Under the pieces are notes generated by a model. That model saw only the letters and a program-made list of their open reading frames with translations. It searched no databases and had not been told where the DNA came from. Made by a program: the position numbers and the translations under genes. Below are positions 20,835 to 31,700 of a DNA stretch of 64,000 bases, one piece after another. Within the stretch, counting starts at the first letter, position 1; the number at the start of each line of letters is the position of its first letter. This stretch comes from Saprospiraceae bacterium (GTDB lineage: Bacteria; Bacteroidota; Bacteroidia; Chitinophagales; Saprospiraceae): positions 310,001 to 374,000 of the forward strand of contig JAHDCU010000001.1 of the NCBI GenBank assembly GCA_020629715.1, in the 5' to 3' direction.

Positions 20835-22222
20835 TATTCTATTTTGATAGTTTTAAAGTCCTTATTAAATATAAAATTGCACAAAAAGTAGCTTGCAAAA
20901 ACCAATATGGTCACTATTATATTGATAGATAACAGTTCACTATATGCACCCGTGCAGAAATTAATTGATTCGATACCTAGACCTGAAGAAAACCATAGCC
21001 CTCCGATGATTCCTATAGACACAGTGACTAAAAATGAAATAGGATTAGAAGCTTTGGACCAAAAGAGAAAAACAGGTGCAAGCCCCAAAACCATAGTACC
21101 GCTCACCGTAGTAGCACTCAGTATTTCAGCATCCAAAAATATCGGAATGGTACCGAGTATACAGAACACGACCATGGCTATACGACCATAAGCCAAAGGA
21201 GCACTTTTGAAAAAACCTAAATCAATAATCGTTAGTTTCGAAAAGGAAGACATCGCACTGTCTAGCGTAGATGCCGCCGAGGTAATCATGATAAAGTTGA
21301 TCATCAACATCAACACTATTCCAGAATACTTGGCAATTTCGACTGTAGCTTGTCCTGCTAATCCGATATTTTTTGCCGTGACACCTATTAAACTAAATAA
21401 GAATATACAAACAAAGCCAATCAATCCTGCCCATAAAAAACTCCGAAGTGTAGTCCTGGGATCTGATATAAAAGCACGATCTGTCATCACCGAATCATGA
21501 AATGGGTAGCTAAATACTTGAATCAAGGCTACGATCATCAAATTGAGCCCAGAGCCCCAATCCCAAGATCCACTCGATATGATTCCTTGAAAGCCTTGAT
21601 TAGCTTCATGCGGTAAGACGATAGATAAGATAGCGACCAAAAGTACTCCAAAAAAGATCATCTGAATACCATCCGTTATTAAAGAAGAACGCATACCCCC
21701 TTTCAAACTATACAATAAAGTAAGGCCTGTAAATACCAATATAGACAGATAATACGGTGTAGATCCACTCTCTCCAAAGTATGATCCGATAACCATCGTA
21801 TTGGACCAGATCTCATTGTAAAGTCTGATGAAAATCAGAACGCTAAATAGCAACATTGCGGTCGCTCCAAACTTCTGGGTCAAAAATTCGTGGATACTTT
21901 TATACCCTCCTTTGGTCCTAATGTTATATAAAACAATCCCTGCCACCAAGAAACTGAAGTAATAACAAGCATAGGATAAGCCTCCTACGATTCCATAACT
22001 TAAACCTAGATTAGCCGCATTAGTAATCGATTTTGCAAAAATCCATGAAATCACTAGGCTACTTGAAAGTATCCAAAAGCTGGGCTTTTTTCCACTCTTA
22101 TTAGCCGCCTGAAAGAAGCTCTCTAAAGTCTTTGCCCTGGGGGCAAATATTAAGAAACCTAATCCAAAGACTAGGATCAAAATCCATTGAAGAGTGATTG
22201 TATCGTTGATTAGACCTAACAT
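20834..22222 (-). CDS. Sodium:solute symporter (SSS family)
   Basis: The 462-residue inner-membrane protein has about 12 to 13 hydrophobic helices and the SSS pattern. Helix 2 contains SWIFAKSITNAANLGLSYG, a later loop reads SLKGGMRSSLITDGIQ, and a helix reads ITSAASTLDSAMSSFSKL with the sodium-site serines. Family members import sugars, amino acids, nucleosides or vitamins with Na+; the residues seen do not define the substrate. It lies 4 bp downstream of the SusD-like gene, so it probably takes the SusCD cargo across the inner membrane. Confidence 0.9.
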   Translation of the reverse strand: MLGLINDTITLQWILILVFGLGFLIFAPRAKTLESFFQAANKSGKKPSFWILSSSLVISWIFAKSITNAANLGLSYGIVGGLSYACYYFSFLVAGIVLYNIRTKGGYKSIHEFLTQKFGATAMLLFSVLIFIRLYNEIWSNTMVIGSYFGESGSTPYYLSILVFTGLTLLYSLKGGMRSSLITDGIQMIFFGVLLVAILSIVLPHEANQGFQGIISSGSWDWGSGLNLMIVALIQVFSYPFHDSVMTDRAFISDPRTTLRSFLWAGLIGFVCIFLFSLIGVTAKNIGLAGQATVEIAKYSGIVLMLMINFIMITSAASTLDSAMSSFSKLTIIDLGFFKSAPLAYGRIAMVVFCILGTIPIFLDAEILSATTVSGTMVLGLAPVFLFWSKASNPISFLVTVSIGIIGGLWFSSGLGIESINFCTGAYSELLSINIIVTILVFASYFLCNFIFNKDFKTIKIE

Positions 22223-22226
22223 CGTG

Positions 22227-23663
22227 TTAATTGATATCCCACCAAACTCTACTGTTTATTGAATTTTGATTTTCGGCTGTTGCATCATCGAAGTTTACTG
22301 CATTTAGCGCCGCTTCATCCGTTGGATAAGGCATCCGTACTGGTATGAGATCATTATTTAAACTTGCCAATACAGGCAGTAATTGAGGATGACCAGTTCG
22401 TCGATATTCTATCCAAGACTCGTAGCCATTGATGATATTAGACAACCATTTTTGAGTAATTATCCGACCCAGCCCCAAACCTGATCCTATGGTAAAATCA
22501 ACACCATCAGATTCTAGATAGTCGGAAGGTAAAGCAACATCCCAATAGTCAAATGACTGTCTGATGCCATTTTCGTAAAATGATTTCACATCTGCCTGAA
22601 TATATCCCCTCAGCGCAGCTTCAGCCAATAAGAATGAGGTCTCCCAACTAGTCATGAAATTACATTTTAGCAATCCAGTATTTTCTCTAAATATCTCTCC
22701 TGATAAGGAATAATTAGAAATAGTTATAGATGTTTCAGAAGCGTCAGGACCATTTCGTAATCCATTGAACGTCAGGTTATCAAAGCTGCGAGGTCTGTAA
22801 AACAACTGTTCACGAGGATCATTAACATCCTGAAACTCAAATTGTGCGGTTTTGGACATTACAAATAAGTTGAAATCACCATCCCTTAGATTTGCCATCC
22901 TAAAATTATTAGGTTGACCTGAAGAAAACTGAAAAACAGCATCATCATCACCATCAGTAATAAAATTACCTTCAGTATATAACTCAGAGATCTGCTGCTT
23001 GACATCGAGCACAGAAGATATGCGCATCAGATATTTTAATTTTAGAGAATTTGCAAGTTTCACCCATTTTGAAAGATCTCCTTGGTAAAAGAGGTCTCCC
23101 TCTAAACCAATGGCGCCTGAATAATTATCTATTGCGTTGATCCCCAGATCCAATTGCGCTAATATACCTCCCTCTCCGACATAAATATCTTCTTGACGAT
23201 CATAGGATGGCGTTACTACTCCACTTTGACCTAATAAAGCTTCGCTGTAAGGTACATCTCCATAGATGTCGGTCAATGCTGCAGTCATATAGGCTTTCAT
23301 AATTCGTGCTGGTCCTTCGTAAACACTAGCAGCGTCAGAACTGAGCGATTTTTGAAGTAGAATTTCATTATCTCTCAAGTTTTTGTAAATCACTGGCCAA
23401 GGATTACCTCCAAACTGTGGCTCGGTCAAACTATGACGATCAAATAGATTGAAATCAACTGCCGTGAAATATTGACCAAGTAAATTGCCAGCAACAAAAC
23501 CTTCATAAGACATCTCATCTCCGTAATTGTAAATGACTTGGCGAAGGAGCAGACTAGGCTCTACTTCAGTAGGTGAAGTTGGATTAGTATTGATTTTCTC
23601 AAAATCTTTAGTACATGATACCAAAGCTGAGAAAAGTAATAAGTATATGATATATTTTTTCAT
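22227..23663 (-). CDS. SusD/RagB-like lipoprotein (SusD_like_2 type)
   Basis: The 478-residue protein has a lipoprotein signal (LLFSALVSC) followed by TKDFEKINTNPTSPTEV, the usual start of the SusD_like_2 group. The ITDIYGDVPYSEAL-type motif (here LTDIYGDVPYSEALLGQ) and the tetratricopeptide-like helices around SKWVKLANSLKLKYLMRIS are conserved. SusD proteins sit on the cell surface as a lid on the SusC channel and bind the nutrient. It lies 24 bp downstream of susC and belongs to the same transcript. The ligand cannot be predicted. Confidence 0.93.
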   Translation of the reverse strand: MKKYIIYLLLFSALVSCTKDFEKINTNPTSPTEVEPSLLLRQVIYNYGDEMSYEGFVAGNLLGQYFTAVDFNLFDRHSLTEPQFGGNPWPVIYKNLRDNEILLQKSLSSDAASVYEGPARIMKAYMTAALTDIYGDVPYSEALLGQSGVVTPSYDRQEDIYVGEGGILAQLDLGINAIDNYSGAIGLEGDLFYQGDLSKWVKLANSLKLKYLMRISSVLDVKQQISELYTEGNFITDGDDDAVFQFSSGQPNNFRMANLRDGDFNLFVMSKTAQFEFQDVNDPREQLFYRPRSFDNLTFNGLRNGPDASETSITISNYSLSGEIFRENTGLLKCNFMTSWETSFLLAEAALRGYIQADVKSFYENGIRQSFDYWDVALPSDYLESDGVDFTIGSGLGLGRIITQKWLSNIINGYESWIEYRRTGHPQLLPVLASLNNDLIPVRMPYPTDEAALNAVNFDDATAENQNSINSRVWWDIN

Positions 23664-23687
23664 AATTGCTTTTAATTAAGATGAATA

Positions 23688-26600
23688 CTACATCTGAATA
23701 TTAAGACGAATACCAATGCTCCTAGACGTTGCATAAGACATATCTTCTACTCCACTCACGAATCGATTGCCTTGTACAGCTAATTGTTCTGGATCAAAAT
23801 GTGGTATTTCACTAATGGCAAAAAGATTTCGACCGAATACCGAAATATTGACCTGTTGTCCTTCTTCTTGAAACCAACTTAGATTCTTGAACGAATATCC
23901 AAGACTAAATTCTCTCAACTTGAGATAACTTGCGTTGTATACGTTATTCTCCTCATGATTGCGATCATAATATTGTCGATAATAGCTTTCTGCAGATACA
24001 GTTTGAGTATTTGCTACCCAACTTGGGCTTTCGACAGTCCCTTGATTGACTACTCCCTGTGCTACGATACCTTCTTCAGGACGATTTGCAGTTTCTTCTA
24101 GTTGCCCCCCTACTGCTGCCAAAGCAAGTGTCCGAGATACGATCTGACCGCCATGACGCCAATCCAATAAAAACTGAGCATTCCAATTTTTATAGTTGAT
24201 CTGATTGGCTAATCCAAGTACATAGTCAGGGTTATAGTTACCTAGTTTCTTCAAAGCATTGTCAACTATGTATCGACCGTTGTCATCGATTATAAAATCA
24301 CCATTTTCATTTTTAAGATAGCCTGTACCATAAAGATCACCTACTTCACCTCCCTCTTCTACTTGAAACCATACCGTCTGGTTGACATTATCATATACTC
24401 TAGAGTATGCCAAAGTCAGTCGATCTATATCTCCAGGAAGTTCAAGTACTTTCGTCTTATTATGACTAAAATTAAGGGCAGTATTCCATTTGATATCTTG
24501 ATTTCTGATCCAGTCATATGATACCAATAGCTCAAGTCCTCTACTCACCACCTTACCGCCGTTGATCACTTGTTGATTAAATCCTGACGATATCGGCACA
24601 GGCAACGCAATGATCTGATTTGAAGTCTGTGCATCATAATATGTCGCATCTACTCGCAAGCGATCATCATAGAATCTAGCATCTAGACCGATCTCATACG
24701 AGCTGGTTTTCTCTGGCAACAACTGAGTATTAGTTATGAAATCTTGAGCTGAAAAAGTGGGTTGACTATTGAATGGAGTCTGCGCTACAAATGCTGGCGC
24801 TGTCTGATATGGATCGGTATCATTACCGACTTGTGCCCAACTCAATCTTGTCTTTAAAAATGAAATATCTTCAGGTAGATCAAACATCTCTGAAAGAATC
24901 AATCCAGTAGATATCGATGGATAGAAAAATGATGCATCTGCACTGCTACTTTGTGTTGCCAATGCACTGGACCAATCGTTTCTACCAGTGATATCGATAT
25001 ATAGCCGATCTCTATAGTTTAGTTTGATGAGACCATATATTGAGTTTATTCGCTTATTACCACGAGTATCAAACGACTCTATCGGTGATGCTGCATTGGT
25101 AAGACTAAAAACTCCTGGCTGAGCTAAGGATAATGTTTGTAAAAAACCTGAATTCGCTTGTTGATCCAGGCGATTAGCCCCAGCAGAGATTTCATATTCC
25201 CATTGATTAAAGATATCTCTATAACTTAAAAGAATATCTGTATTGTTCTCCACATAGGAAACATTTTGCTCCGCATAGGCGCCCTGCCTAAAACGATTAG
25301 TACTATACGCTCGCTTAAAGGTCCTGAGCTCAGAAGAGTAATCCGTACCCGTACGTAATGCTAACGATAGCTTGCTGGATAGATCATATCTCAGGGAAAT
25401 ATTACCGAAGAATCTGTTACGACCAAGAGCGTTCTGGTTTTCTTGAAGTATAAAATATGGATTATCAAAAAAGGTATAGTTGAAAGAGTATTGCTGAAGT
25501 CCCTCTAGGCCGGGTTGCCAATAATCTTGCAACAGTGATGTATTAAGTGATCTCGGACCCCAAGCTACCAGAGAATAATTTACATTTTCTGATCCGTATC
25601 CATTAGAAGGTCTATTGTCACTTGACGATCTGATATAATTGATCGAGCTACTGAGGTGCAGGCGATCAGCAATTTCGAGATTGAGATAAGCACTTAGATT
25701 TTGCCTATTAAAATTACTACCAGGTATGATAGATTCATTTCTCATATCTCCCAGAGATACTCTCATGCTACCATTATGAAATGCATTGGTAAGCGAAAGA
25801 TGATTATTAAGCGTAGTACCTGTACGATAAAAATCCGACAGGTTATCTTCGTACGATACAAATGGTGTAGCCGTAATCTCCGCACCACCATGTACGACAA
25901 CATCTCCACCACGTACTATGCTACCGTCAGGAGCCGATACTGGACTATCAAATTGTGGAATCAAAATACCTTGATCCAAGGCTGGTCCCCAACTATAGGT
26001 GATATTATCATTGACTCCTGCTCCAAGACCATCTACAAATTCAAATTGTCCTGAATTTCCTTGACCATATTGATTTTGAAATTGAGGCAACTGAAATGCT
26101 GTCTCCACGCTAGCCGTACTAGTATATGATATTCCGAAACCTTGCTGATTTTCTCCTGTCTTGGTATTGATCAAGATAACACCGTTTGAGGCTCTAGTAC
26201 CATACAATGCCGCAGCACTTGGGCCTTTCAGAACACTCACACTTTCTATATCCTCACTATTGATATCCATGGCACCATTTCCAAAGTCAATCTCTTGAAA
26301 TCCTGCCGCCGCTTCATTAGTCACATTAAGAATAGTATTATTATTGATAGGCATACCGTCTACCACAAACAAAGGGGTATTATTAGAGAACGATGCCTCA
26401 CCACGAATAGAGATCCTTGATGTAGACCCTATACCTGTAGCTCCTTGGCTGACGCTTACTCCCGCTACTTTCCCTGCAAGGTTTTGTACAAAATTGACTG
26501 GTTGTACTTCAGATAATGATTTAGTAGTCAACTTTTCAACTGCGTATCCTAGCGACTTAGACTCTCGCTCTAGACCTAGTGCTGTGATAACCACCTCATC

Positions 26601-26906
26601 GAGCAAAGTATCTGATTTTTTCATCACAACATAAGGGTTATCCTCATTAGCAGCAAACTGGATGATCTGCTCTTCAAATCCAATATATGAAAATGCGATG
26701 GAGTCTGCGTCTGACTCTCGATCAATGCTAAATGCACCATCCAGATCAGAAATACTACCTCGTTGTGTGGCGAGATTATAGATCGTCACACCAGAGATAC
26801 CATTACCAGTATCATTATCCAAAATGCGTCCCTCTACCCTCAAACTCTGAGCAGATAATAGCGAAATTGTAAAAAAGCAGCATAGCACTGCTATGTTTCT
26901 TAACAT
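23688..26906 (-). CDS. SusC/RagA family TonB-linked outer-membrane transporter
   Basis: This 1072-residue protein has a signal peptide ending in LLSAQ and a carboxypeptidase-like domain (about residues 22-100, GRILDNDTGNGISGVTIYN). The plug region contains VVDGMPINNN, VLKGPSAAALYGTRASNG and GVILINTKTG, the standard SusC signature. A large 22-strand barrel follows and ends in SIGIRLNIQM. There is no N-terminal STN domain, so it is not a sigma/anti-sigma signalling transducer. It imports a solute captured by the neighbouring SusD-like protein, energised by TonB. Confidence 0.95.
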   Translation of the reverse strand: MLRNIAVLCCFFTISLLSAQSLRVEGRILDNDTGNGISGVTIYNLATQRGSISDLDGAFSIDRESDADSIAFSYIGFEEQIIQFAANEDNPYVVMKKSDTLLDEVVITALGLERESKSLGYAVEKLTTKSLSEVQPVNFVQNLAGKVAGVSVSQGATGIGSTSRISIRGEASFSNNTPLFVVDGMPINNNTILNVTNEAAAGFQEIDFGNGAMDINSEDIESVSVLKGPSAAALYGTRASNGVILINTKTGENQQGFGISYTSTASVETAFQLPQFQNQYGQGNSGQFEFVDGLGAGVNDNITYSWGPALDQGILIPQFDSPVSAPDGSIVRGGDVVVHGGAEITATPFVSYEDNLSDFYRTGTTLNNHLSLTNAFHNGSMRVSLGDMRNESIIPGSNFNRQNLSAYLNLEIADRLHLSSSINYIRSSSDNRPSNGYGSENVNYSLVAWGPRSLNTSLLQDYWQPGLEGLQQYSFNYTFFDNPYFILQENQNALGRNRFFGNISLRYDLSSKLSLALRTGTDYSSELRTFKRAYSTNRFRQGAYAEQNVSYVENNTDILLSYRDIFNQWEYEISAGANRLDQQANSGFLQTLSLAQPGVFSLTNAASPIESFDTRGNKRINSIYGLIKLNYRDRLYIDITGRNDWSSALATQSSSADASFFYPSISTGLILSEMFDLPEDISFLKTRLSWAQVGNDTDPYQTAPAFVAQTPFNSQPTFSAQDFITNTQLLPEKTSSYEIGLDARFYDDRLRVDATYYDAQTSNQIIALPVPISSGFNQQVINGGKVVSRGLELLVSYDWIRNQDIKWNTALNFSHNKTKVLELPGDIDRLTLAYSRVYDNVNQTVWFQVEEGGEVGDLYGTGYLKNENGDFIIDDNGRYIVDNALKKLGNYNPDYVLGLANQINYKNWNAQFLLDWRHGGQIVSRTLALAAVGGQLEETANRPEEGIVAQGVVNQGTVESPSWVANTQTVSAESYYRQYYDRNHEENNVYNASYLKLREFSLGYSFKNLSWFQEEGQQVNISVFGRNLFAISEIPHFDPEQLAVQGNRFVSGVEDMSYATSRSIGIRLNIQM

Positions 26907-26952
26907 GATAAATATTTAAAAAAATAAAGTAATACTTGAATCTTAATGCAAA

Positions 26953-27507
26953 TCAAGCAAAGCGAGGTGGCCCTCGAAGAGATAGATGTAGCTTCTTAGT
27001 TAGTCCAAAAAAAGAAAAATATAATTGGACAAGAGGCAAGCAAAGTGTTTTGAAAATGAGATCCAATATTCGTTGTGAAACACCTGCCTGAATCAACTCA
27101 TTTAGCAAAACTAAATCATGAGAAGTCTGATCAAAATCATCTAGCTTTTCTAGATGAAATACGCTGGAACTGATATCATGATAATCAGCCAAAGCGGCAT
27201 ATAAATGTCCCGTTTTCCAGGGTAATTGCTTCATCCTATGCGCATCAAACGTCTGTCTTGATAGGCCTAGTAGATACACTCCTCCATCTCTACTAGGACC
27301 TACAACTATATCGTGGTCCTCTAGCTGACGCCTCGCTCGATGAAGATGCTCTACTTGAAGAGAAAGTGTATCATTACCCACGATAATAATTCGCTGATAG
27401 CCTAAATCAAAACCATATTGAAAAGCATTGGTAATGCGATCCCCGAAAGTATCTCCCTCTTGTAAGCTTGAATCATAGGTATGAAAATCGATACCTGATT
27501 TAGCCAA
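26953..27507 (-). CDS. DUF2064 (TIGR04282-type) glycosyltransferase-like protein, start uncertain
   Basis: The visible motifs are GDRITNAFQYGFDLGYQRIII, VGNDTLSLQ and DIVVGPSRDGGVYLLGL. These belong to the DUF2064 family of GT-A-fold proteins related to nucleotidyl- and glycosyltransferases. From the first usable start (TTG, 27507) the protein is 184 residues and lacks the normal first beta strand. In the same frame the upstream codons encode a fitting N-terminus (TAIILFTRSIHDE) back to a stop at 27664-27666, but with no ATG, GTG or TTG. An ATT at 27643-27645 or an ATC is the best candidate start for a 230-residue protein. It lies between the thioredoxin gene and susC. The C-terminal 40 residues are not part of the usual domain. 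Confidence 0.65.
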   Translation of the reverse strand: MAKSGIDFHTYDSSLQEGDTFGDRITNAFQYGFDLGYQRIIIVGNDTLSLQVEHLHRARRQLEDHDIVVGPSRDGGVYLLGLSRQTFDAHRMKQLPWKTGHLYAALADYHDISSSVFHLEKLDDFDQTSHDLVLLNELIQAGVSQRILDLIFKTLCLPLVQLYFSFFGLTKKLHLSLRGPPRFA

Positions 27508-27726
27508 TACAGCTTTTGTCTGACGGATGAAACCTGCGAAAAGCCTTGATTTCTGATGAAAACTTAGTGGGAAACTAGTTCCCTTAGTATCTATCTCATC
27601 ATGGATAGATCGGGTAAAGAGAATTATGGCTGTATGTTGCGTAATCGAGTTGATACCGCAATACTACACAACAATAGTTACAATCTTAGTCTTAGACTTT
27701 ACAAATGAAGGGTCTAACAAAAAACT

Positions 27727-28209
27727 CTATCCGCGTCGAGCGATCATTCGCTCCATACCATTCGTAAATTCTGATACCGTTTTAGTATATCCAGTCTTAC
27801 CAAGTGCCGAGATATTAAATCTTCCTTCAGTATCTTTTTCGAGATCAAACAACCATACTGTAGGAAATCCTCGTACTTGAAATGCTTGTTGCAAATTATT
27901 GTTTTGAGTCTGCAGGTCAGCAGGTAATCTTTTCCTTCTCGGGAAATCCAATTCAAGTAAGACAACATTTTTGTCAGCCCATTTTTTAAACTCATCATGT
28001 ACAAAAACAGATTTTGTAAGTTTGATGCACCACCCACACCAATCACTACCCGTGAAATTAGCAAGTATCGGCTTACCAGTTTTTTTAGACTCTTCATATG
28101 CCTCATCTATCTTGACTAACCACCCTTGATTATGTGGTTCATATCCTTTCTGCGCTTTAGCACTAGAAAGCACTAAAAGTGAAACCGCGAAAATCATCAA
28201 ATACCTCAT
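27727..28209 (-). CDS. Exported thioredoxin-fold protein
   Basis: From the ATG at 28209 the protein has 160 residues with a signal peptide (MRYLMIFAVSLLVLSSAKAQ). A thioredoxin-like fold follows with the motif FTGSDWCGWCIKL, a CxxC active site, and the cis-proline loop GFPTVWLF. This is the thioredoxin_7/DUF255-like group active in the periplasm as a reductase or isomerase. An in-frame start at 28264-28266 exists but would place 17 odd residues before the signal peptide and would lie upstream of the candidate promoter, so 28209 (or 28215) is preferred. It is the first gene of the minus-strand run through susC and susD. Confidence 0.88.
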   Translation of the reverse strand: MRYLMIFAVSLLVLSSAKAQKGYEPHNQGWLVKIDEAYEESKKTGKPILANFTGSDWCGWCIKLTKSVFVHDEFKKWADKNVVLLELDFPRRKRLPADLQTQNNNLQQAFQVRGFPTVWLFDLEKDTEGRFNISALGKTGYTKTVSEFTNGMERMIARRG

Positions 28210-28226
28210 GAGCATATTATTTGTAT

Positions 28227-28234
28227 CAAAAGTA
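28227..28234 (-). promoter_or_regulatory. Candidate -7 promoter element of the thioredoxin-susCD operon
   Basis: On the minus strand this reads TACTTTTG, an exact TAnnTTTG match. Transcription would start close to 28220, leaving an almost leaderless message for a start at 28215 or 28209. No good -33 element is seen. Confidence 0.35.
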
Positions 28235-28266
28235 TAGCTAATATGTATATAATCACAGAATTCCAA

Positions 28267-28709
28267 GATGACTTAACGAAACTTTATGGCTTACGACAGT
28301 TGATTAAGTAATCCTGAGTAAAATTAAAGTTAAGGTTCGGATTTTAGGATCCTTATCTTTAATGATAAAAACGATGTAAACCATCAAAACTCATCTGAAT
28401 ATTGATTTATCATCTGGCGGTAATCTTGTAATAATTAATATAGTGATAAAATGCGACCGCCATCCCAGACTATATAGGGCCATTCCTTTCCAAAGTAGTT
28501 AAATTTCAAAATTTGGTTATAACCGTAAACTTATAATCTATGGAAAATACAAATTCTGCAACCTCAGTGTAAAAAACATTTGGCAAAATTTTGACTGGAA
28601 ATTACCGATATGATTAAATTATTAATCGGTAATTGGCGTAAATGGCAAGCTTTTTGCACTATATAATGATGTTAATGTCCTTGTAATAAGAACGAAAGGG
28701 TTTAGTTAC
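28267..28709. other. 443-bp divergent intergenic region upstream of the toxin locus
   Basis: This gap separates the minus-strand thioredoxin operon from the plus-strand cysteine-rich T9SS cargo gene. I see no gene or RNA in it. It contains one notable inverted repeat (28600-28634) and is AT-rich. An exact TAnnTTTG promoter for the plus-strand gene was not found. Confidence 0.5.
28600..28634. promoter_or_regulatory. Inverted repeat, candidate operator upstream of the toxin locus
   Basis: A perfect 10-bp inverted repeat, AATTACCGAT (28600-28609) and ATCGGTAATT (28625-28634), has a 15-bp spacer and lies about 75 bp before the start of the 28710 gene. The half-site spacing, about 2.4 helical turns between centres, suits a dimeric regulator. 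Function is inferred from position only. Confidence 0.4.
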
Positions 28710-31700
28710 ATGGTGTTGTTAAATCAAATTCTAGTCATGATGATCCGATCACTGGTGATTATTTCCTTTATATTTATTACCCAATTCGTAGTTGCTCAAT
28801 TGTCTCCATTTGATATATATTTAGTAGGTCTAGATAATCAGATAAATGACTATCATGATTTTTCTGTTGTTATCAGGACGGGGAAAAACATTCATAAGGA
28901 TCAACAATTCGGCTTATTAAATGCCGAGTATAATGAAACTAATGAAAGTTGGATCCCTCAAAACGGTAACCTTGTAGAATTCCTCTCATTGACTTGGACA
29001 GGATCGACTATAGCAAAGGGAACGGATATTGTCATAATAAGCGACTTGCAAAATCTTGATAAACCATTCATTATAAAAGATCAAAATTTGAACGATATCA
29101 CTCATTTCTTCGAGATAAAGTTTAAAGTAGAGTTAGCCCAAAGTTTTTTGGGGTTTGAGAACACCAGCATATATTTATATCAAGGAATACTTCTAGATCA
29201 AGAAAATCATTACACCAAGCTATTAGGAACTATATTAGATGGTTGGCATTATGGGTATGATATAGAAAAATATAAGGCTCTCGATATTCCTATTGAACTA
29301 ATTTCCAAAGATACCTATCTAGGTAATCTTACAGGTTCAATTAGTTATTTTAATCCGCTAGGTGGAGATGAGAAATCTCCTTGTTGTGAAGACCCAAAAG
29401 AAAATACTTCAACAGAAATCGTTGGTGGTAAACCGATGTTTTTTACTGGTTCTTCAAAACTAGATTTTTATTCACCTAAATCTTACTCTATAGGCAATAC
29501 AACATTAGGTGCATCTTCCATAACTTTAAGCGGAGCAACAGCTCTCAATAGTACAAAAAATGAATGCTGCGAAGGTATTTTAGAACTTGAGGCTTCAGGC
29601 TGTGAATTAAACGTTGTATACGATCCTTGTGAATTTGGGCTACAAAAAACCTATACCATTATTGATAAAATTACCAATGTCGTAGTATATAATGGAAGTG
29701 GTCCTATTGATGGATTTAATTTTCCTTCAACCGGATCCTACGTGATCAATATAGAATGCAATCAAAGTAGAAATCAACAAACTCCATGCTCATTTGAAAC
29801 CGTCATAGACGCGGATTGCGAAGGTTGTAATCGAGACATTGATGTTGAATTAGATGATGATTGTATTGCGCATGTATCAGTAACTAATTGTATAAATCCT
29901 GTTATAAACTGGTATCAGCAAGGAAGTAATACAGTTTTAAGCACTGGTAGTAGTTTTATTCCTACATCCAACGGTATATATGCCTATGTAGTAAGCGGTT
30001 GCAATAATTGTGATGATGCTACTGGGATCATCCAAGTTGGTTGTTATGATGAGCCATGTGATTGTCCATTGAGCATTGATGTAGATAAATGTCTAGCTAC
30101 CGCAAGTCATCCATGTCATCAATATCAAGGTTTGTGGTATGGATCATATTCTTCAGGAGAAAGTCTGACCTTGATCTCGGGATCAACTAATAATTCTATA
30201 GATCTTAGCCTATACCCTTTCTCTTATTTTACATATTTATACGAAGATGGAAATTGTAAATTTTCTCAAGAGATAGAAAAACCACAAATATGCCAGGATA
30301 ATTGTGAAGATTGTGATGTAGCAATTGCTCTCACCACTGATTGCACTAACCTTTATTTTACCAATAATTCATTAGCTTGCCATCTTCTCCTTACAGATCC
30401 TACCCAAGGATATACACCAGTATATGTTTTTGATGATGGCATTTCAGTAGATGAAGGACTCAACTACAATGAATTCTTTGATATTAACCCAAACGAAGAT
30501 GGCACATACTACATACGTTATGAAAAAGATGGATGTGATGATATCCTTACTAATGAAATCATTGTAGACTGTTCTCCAGAATGCGGAGATTGTGATAATC
30601 TACAACTTATTTATGATGATGAAAATTGCACGTTAAGTTTATCTCCTGATCAAAATTGCCTTCAAATTCTTGCATCATTAGGTTTTACTATAAAATATTG
30701 GTACTCGCCTGACCCCATGACATTTCTTTATTCAAGCGAATATGTTGCCGATGATTTTTTTGGGAATGATATTGAAAATGGATCTTATTACATAGAGTAT
30801 ACGCATGAGGAGTGTCAACTGAGTCAAAACACCACTAATACAATACTAGTTGACTGTAATAAATGCCCCAGTTGTATCCCAGAATTCGGGAATATAGGAA
30901 GCTGTCCAATTTCAATGAATTGCCATCAAGAATACATAGATGCACAATTTGATATAGTGTATAAACTGAACGGACAAGAAATAAGCTATGATCAATTCAT
31001 GAGTGATGCTCCTGGCACAGGAATATTTGAGGTATCTTATACGAGTACCACTAGTGCTACCAGTAATTGCTCATCGATAAATATTTCTCAATATTATGAT
31101 TGTAACTGTTTGCCGAGCAATTGTGGTATTGAGTTATTCCTTGACAACAACTCTTGTACCTTGAGTATTGAGGAGAATAATTGTGGTGAGAGCCTTTTGA
31201 ATGGTCATGCAGGATACACTCCTACATACTTCATCGATGGTCAAGAGCAATCTGGGCTTTCCATGATGGATATAGAAAGTAATTTCTTGGCTGCGAATAC
31301 CAATGGATTGTATAAAGTGGTATACAGCAAGGTAGGATGTATAGATATTGAAGATGAACTGCCAGTGTCTTGCAATCCTATCTGTACCTGTACACCTACT
31401 GTATATGTAGATGATTGTGTACTTATAATAGATGACTGTGGGTACAATACCAATATTTATTTCAATAACGCTAGCTCACCTATTGCTTCTAATGTAAGTC
31501 ACTATAACATTGATAACGGTGCTGGTGATGGTTTTTATTCAGTAGAATTTACGAGTACCGATTGTGCCCCACAAGCTACTTGGTCTCAAAATATAAACTG
31601 CGCTTGTAGCTGTGATACTCCACCATTATTTGGTTTTGATAATGCTACTTGCTTTCTGTATAATTTTGGCTGTAACAACTATGCTTCTAATACTTATACA

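Noticed and set aside
28267-28709. Possible small RNA or riboswitch in the 443-bp gap
   Set aside because: No conserved fold or terminator was visible; only an inverted repeat was kept.
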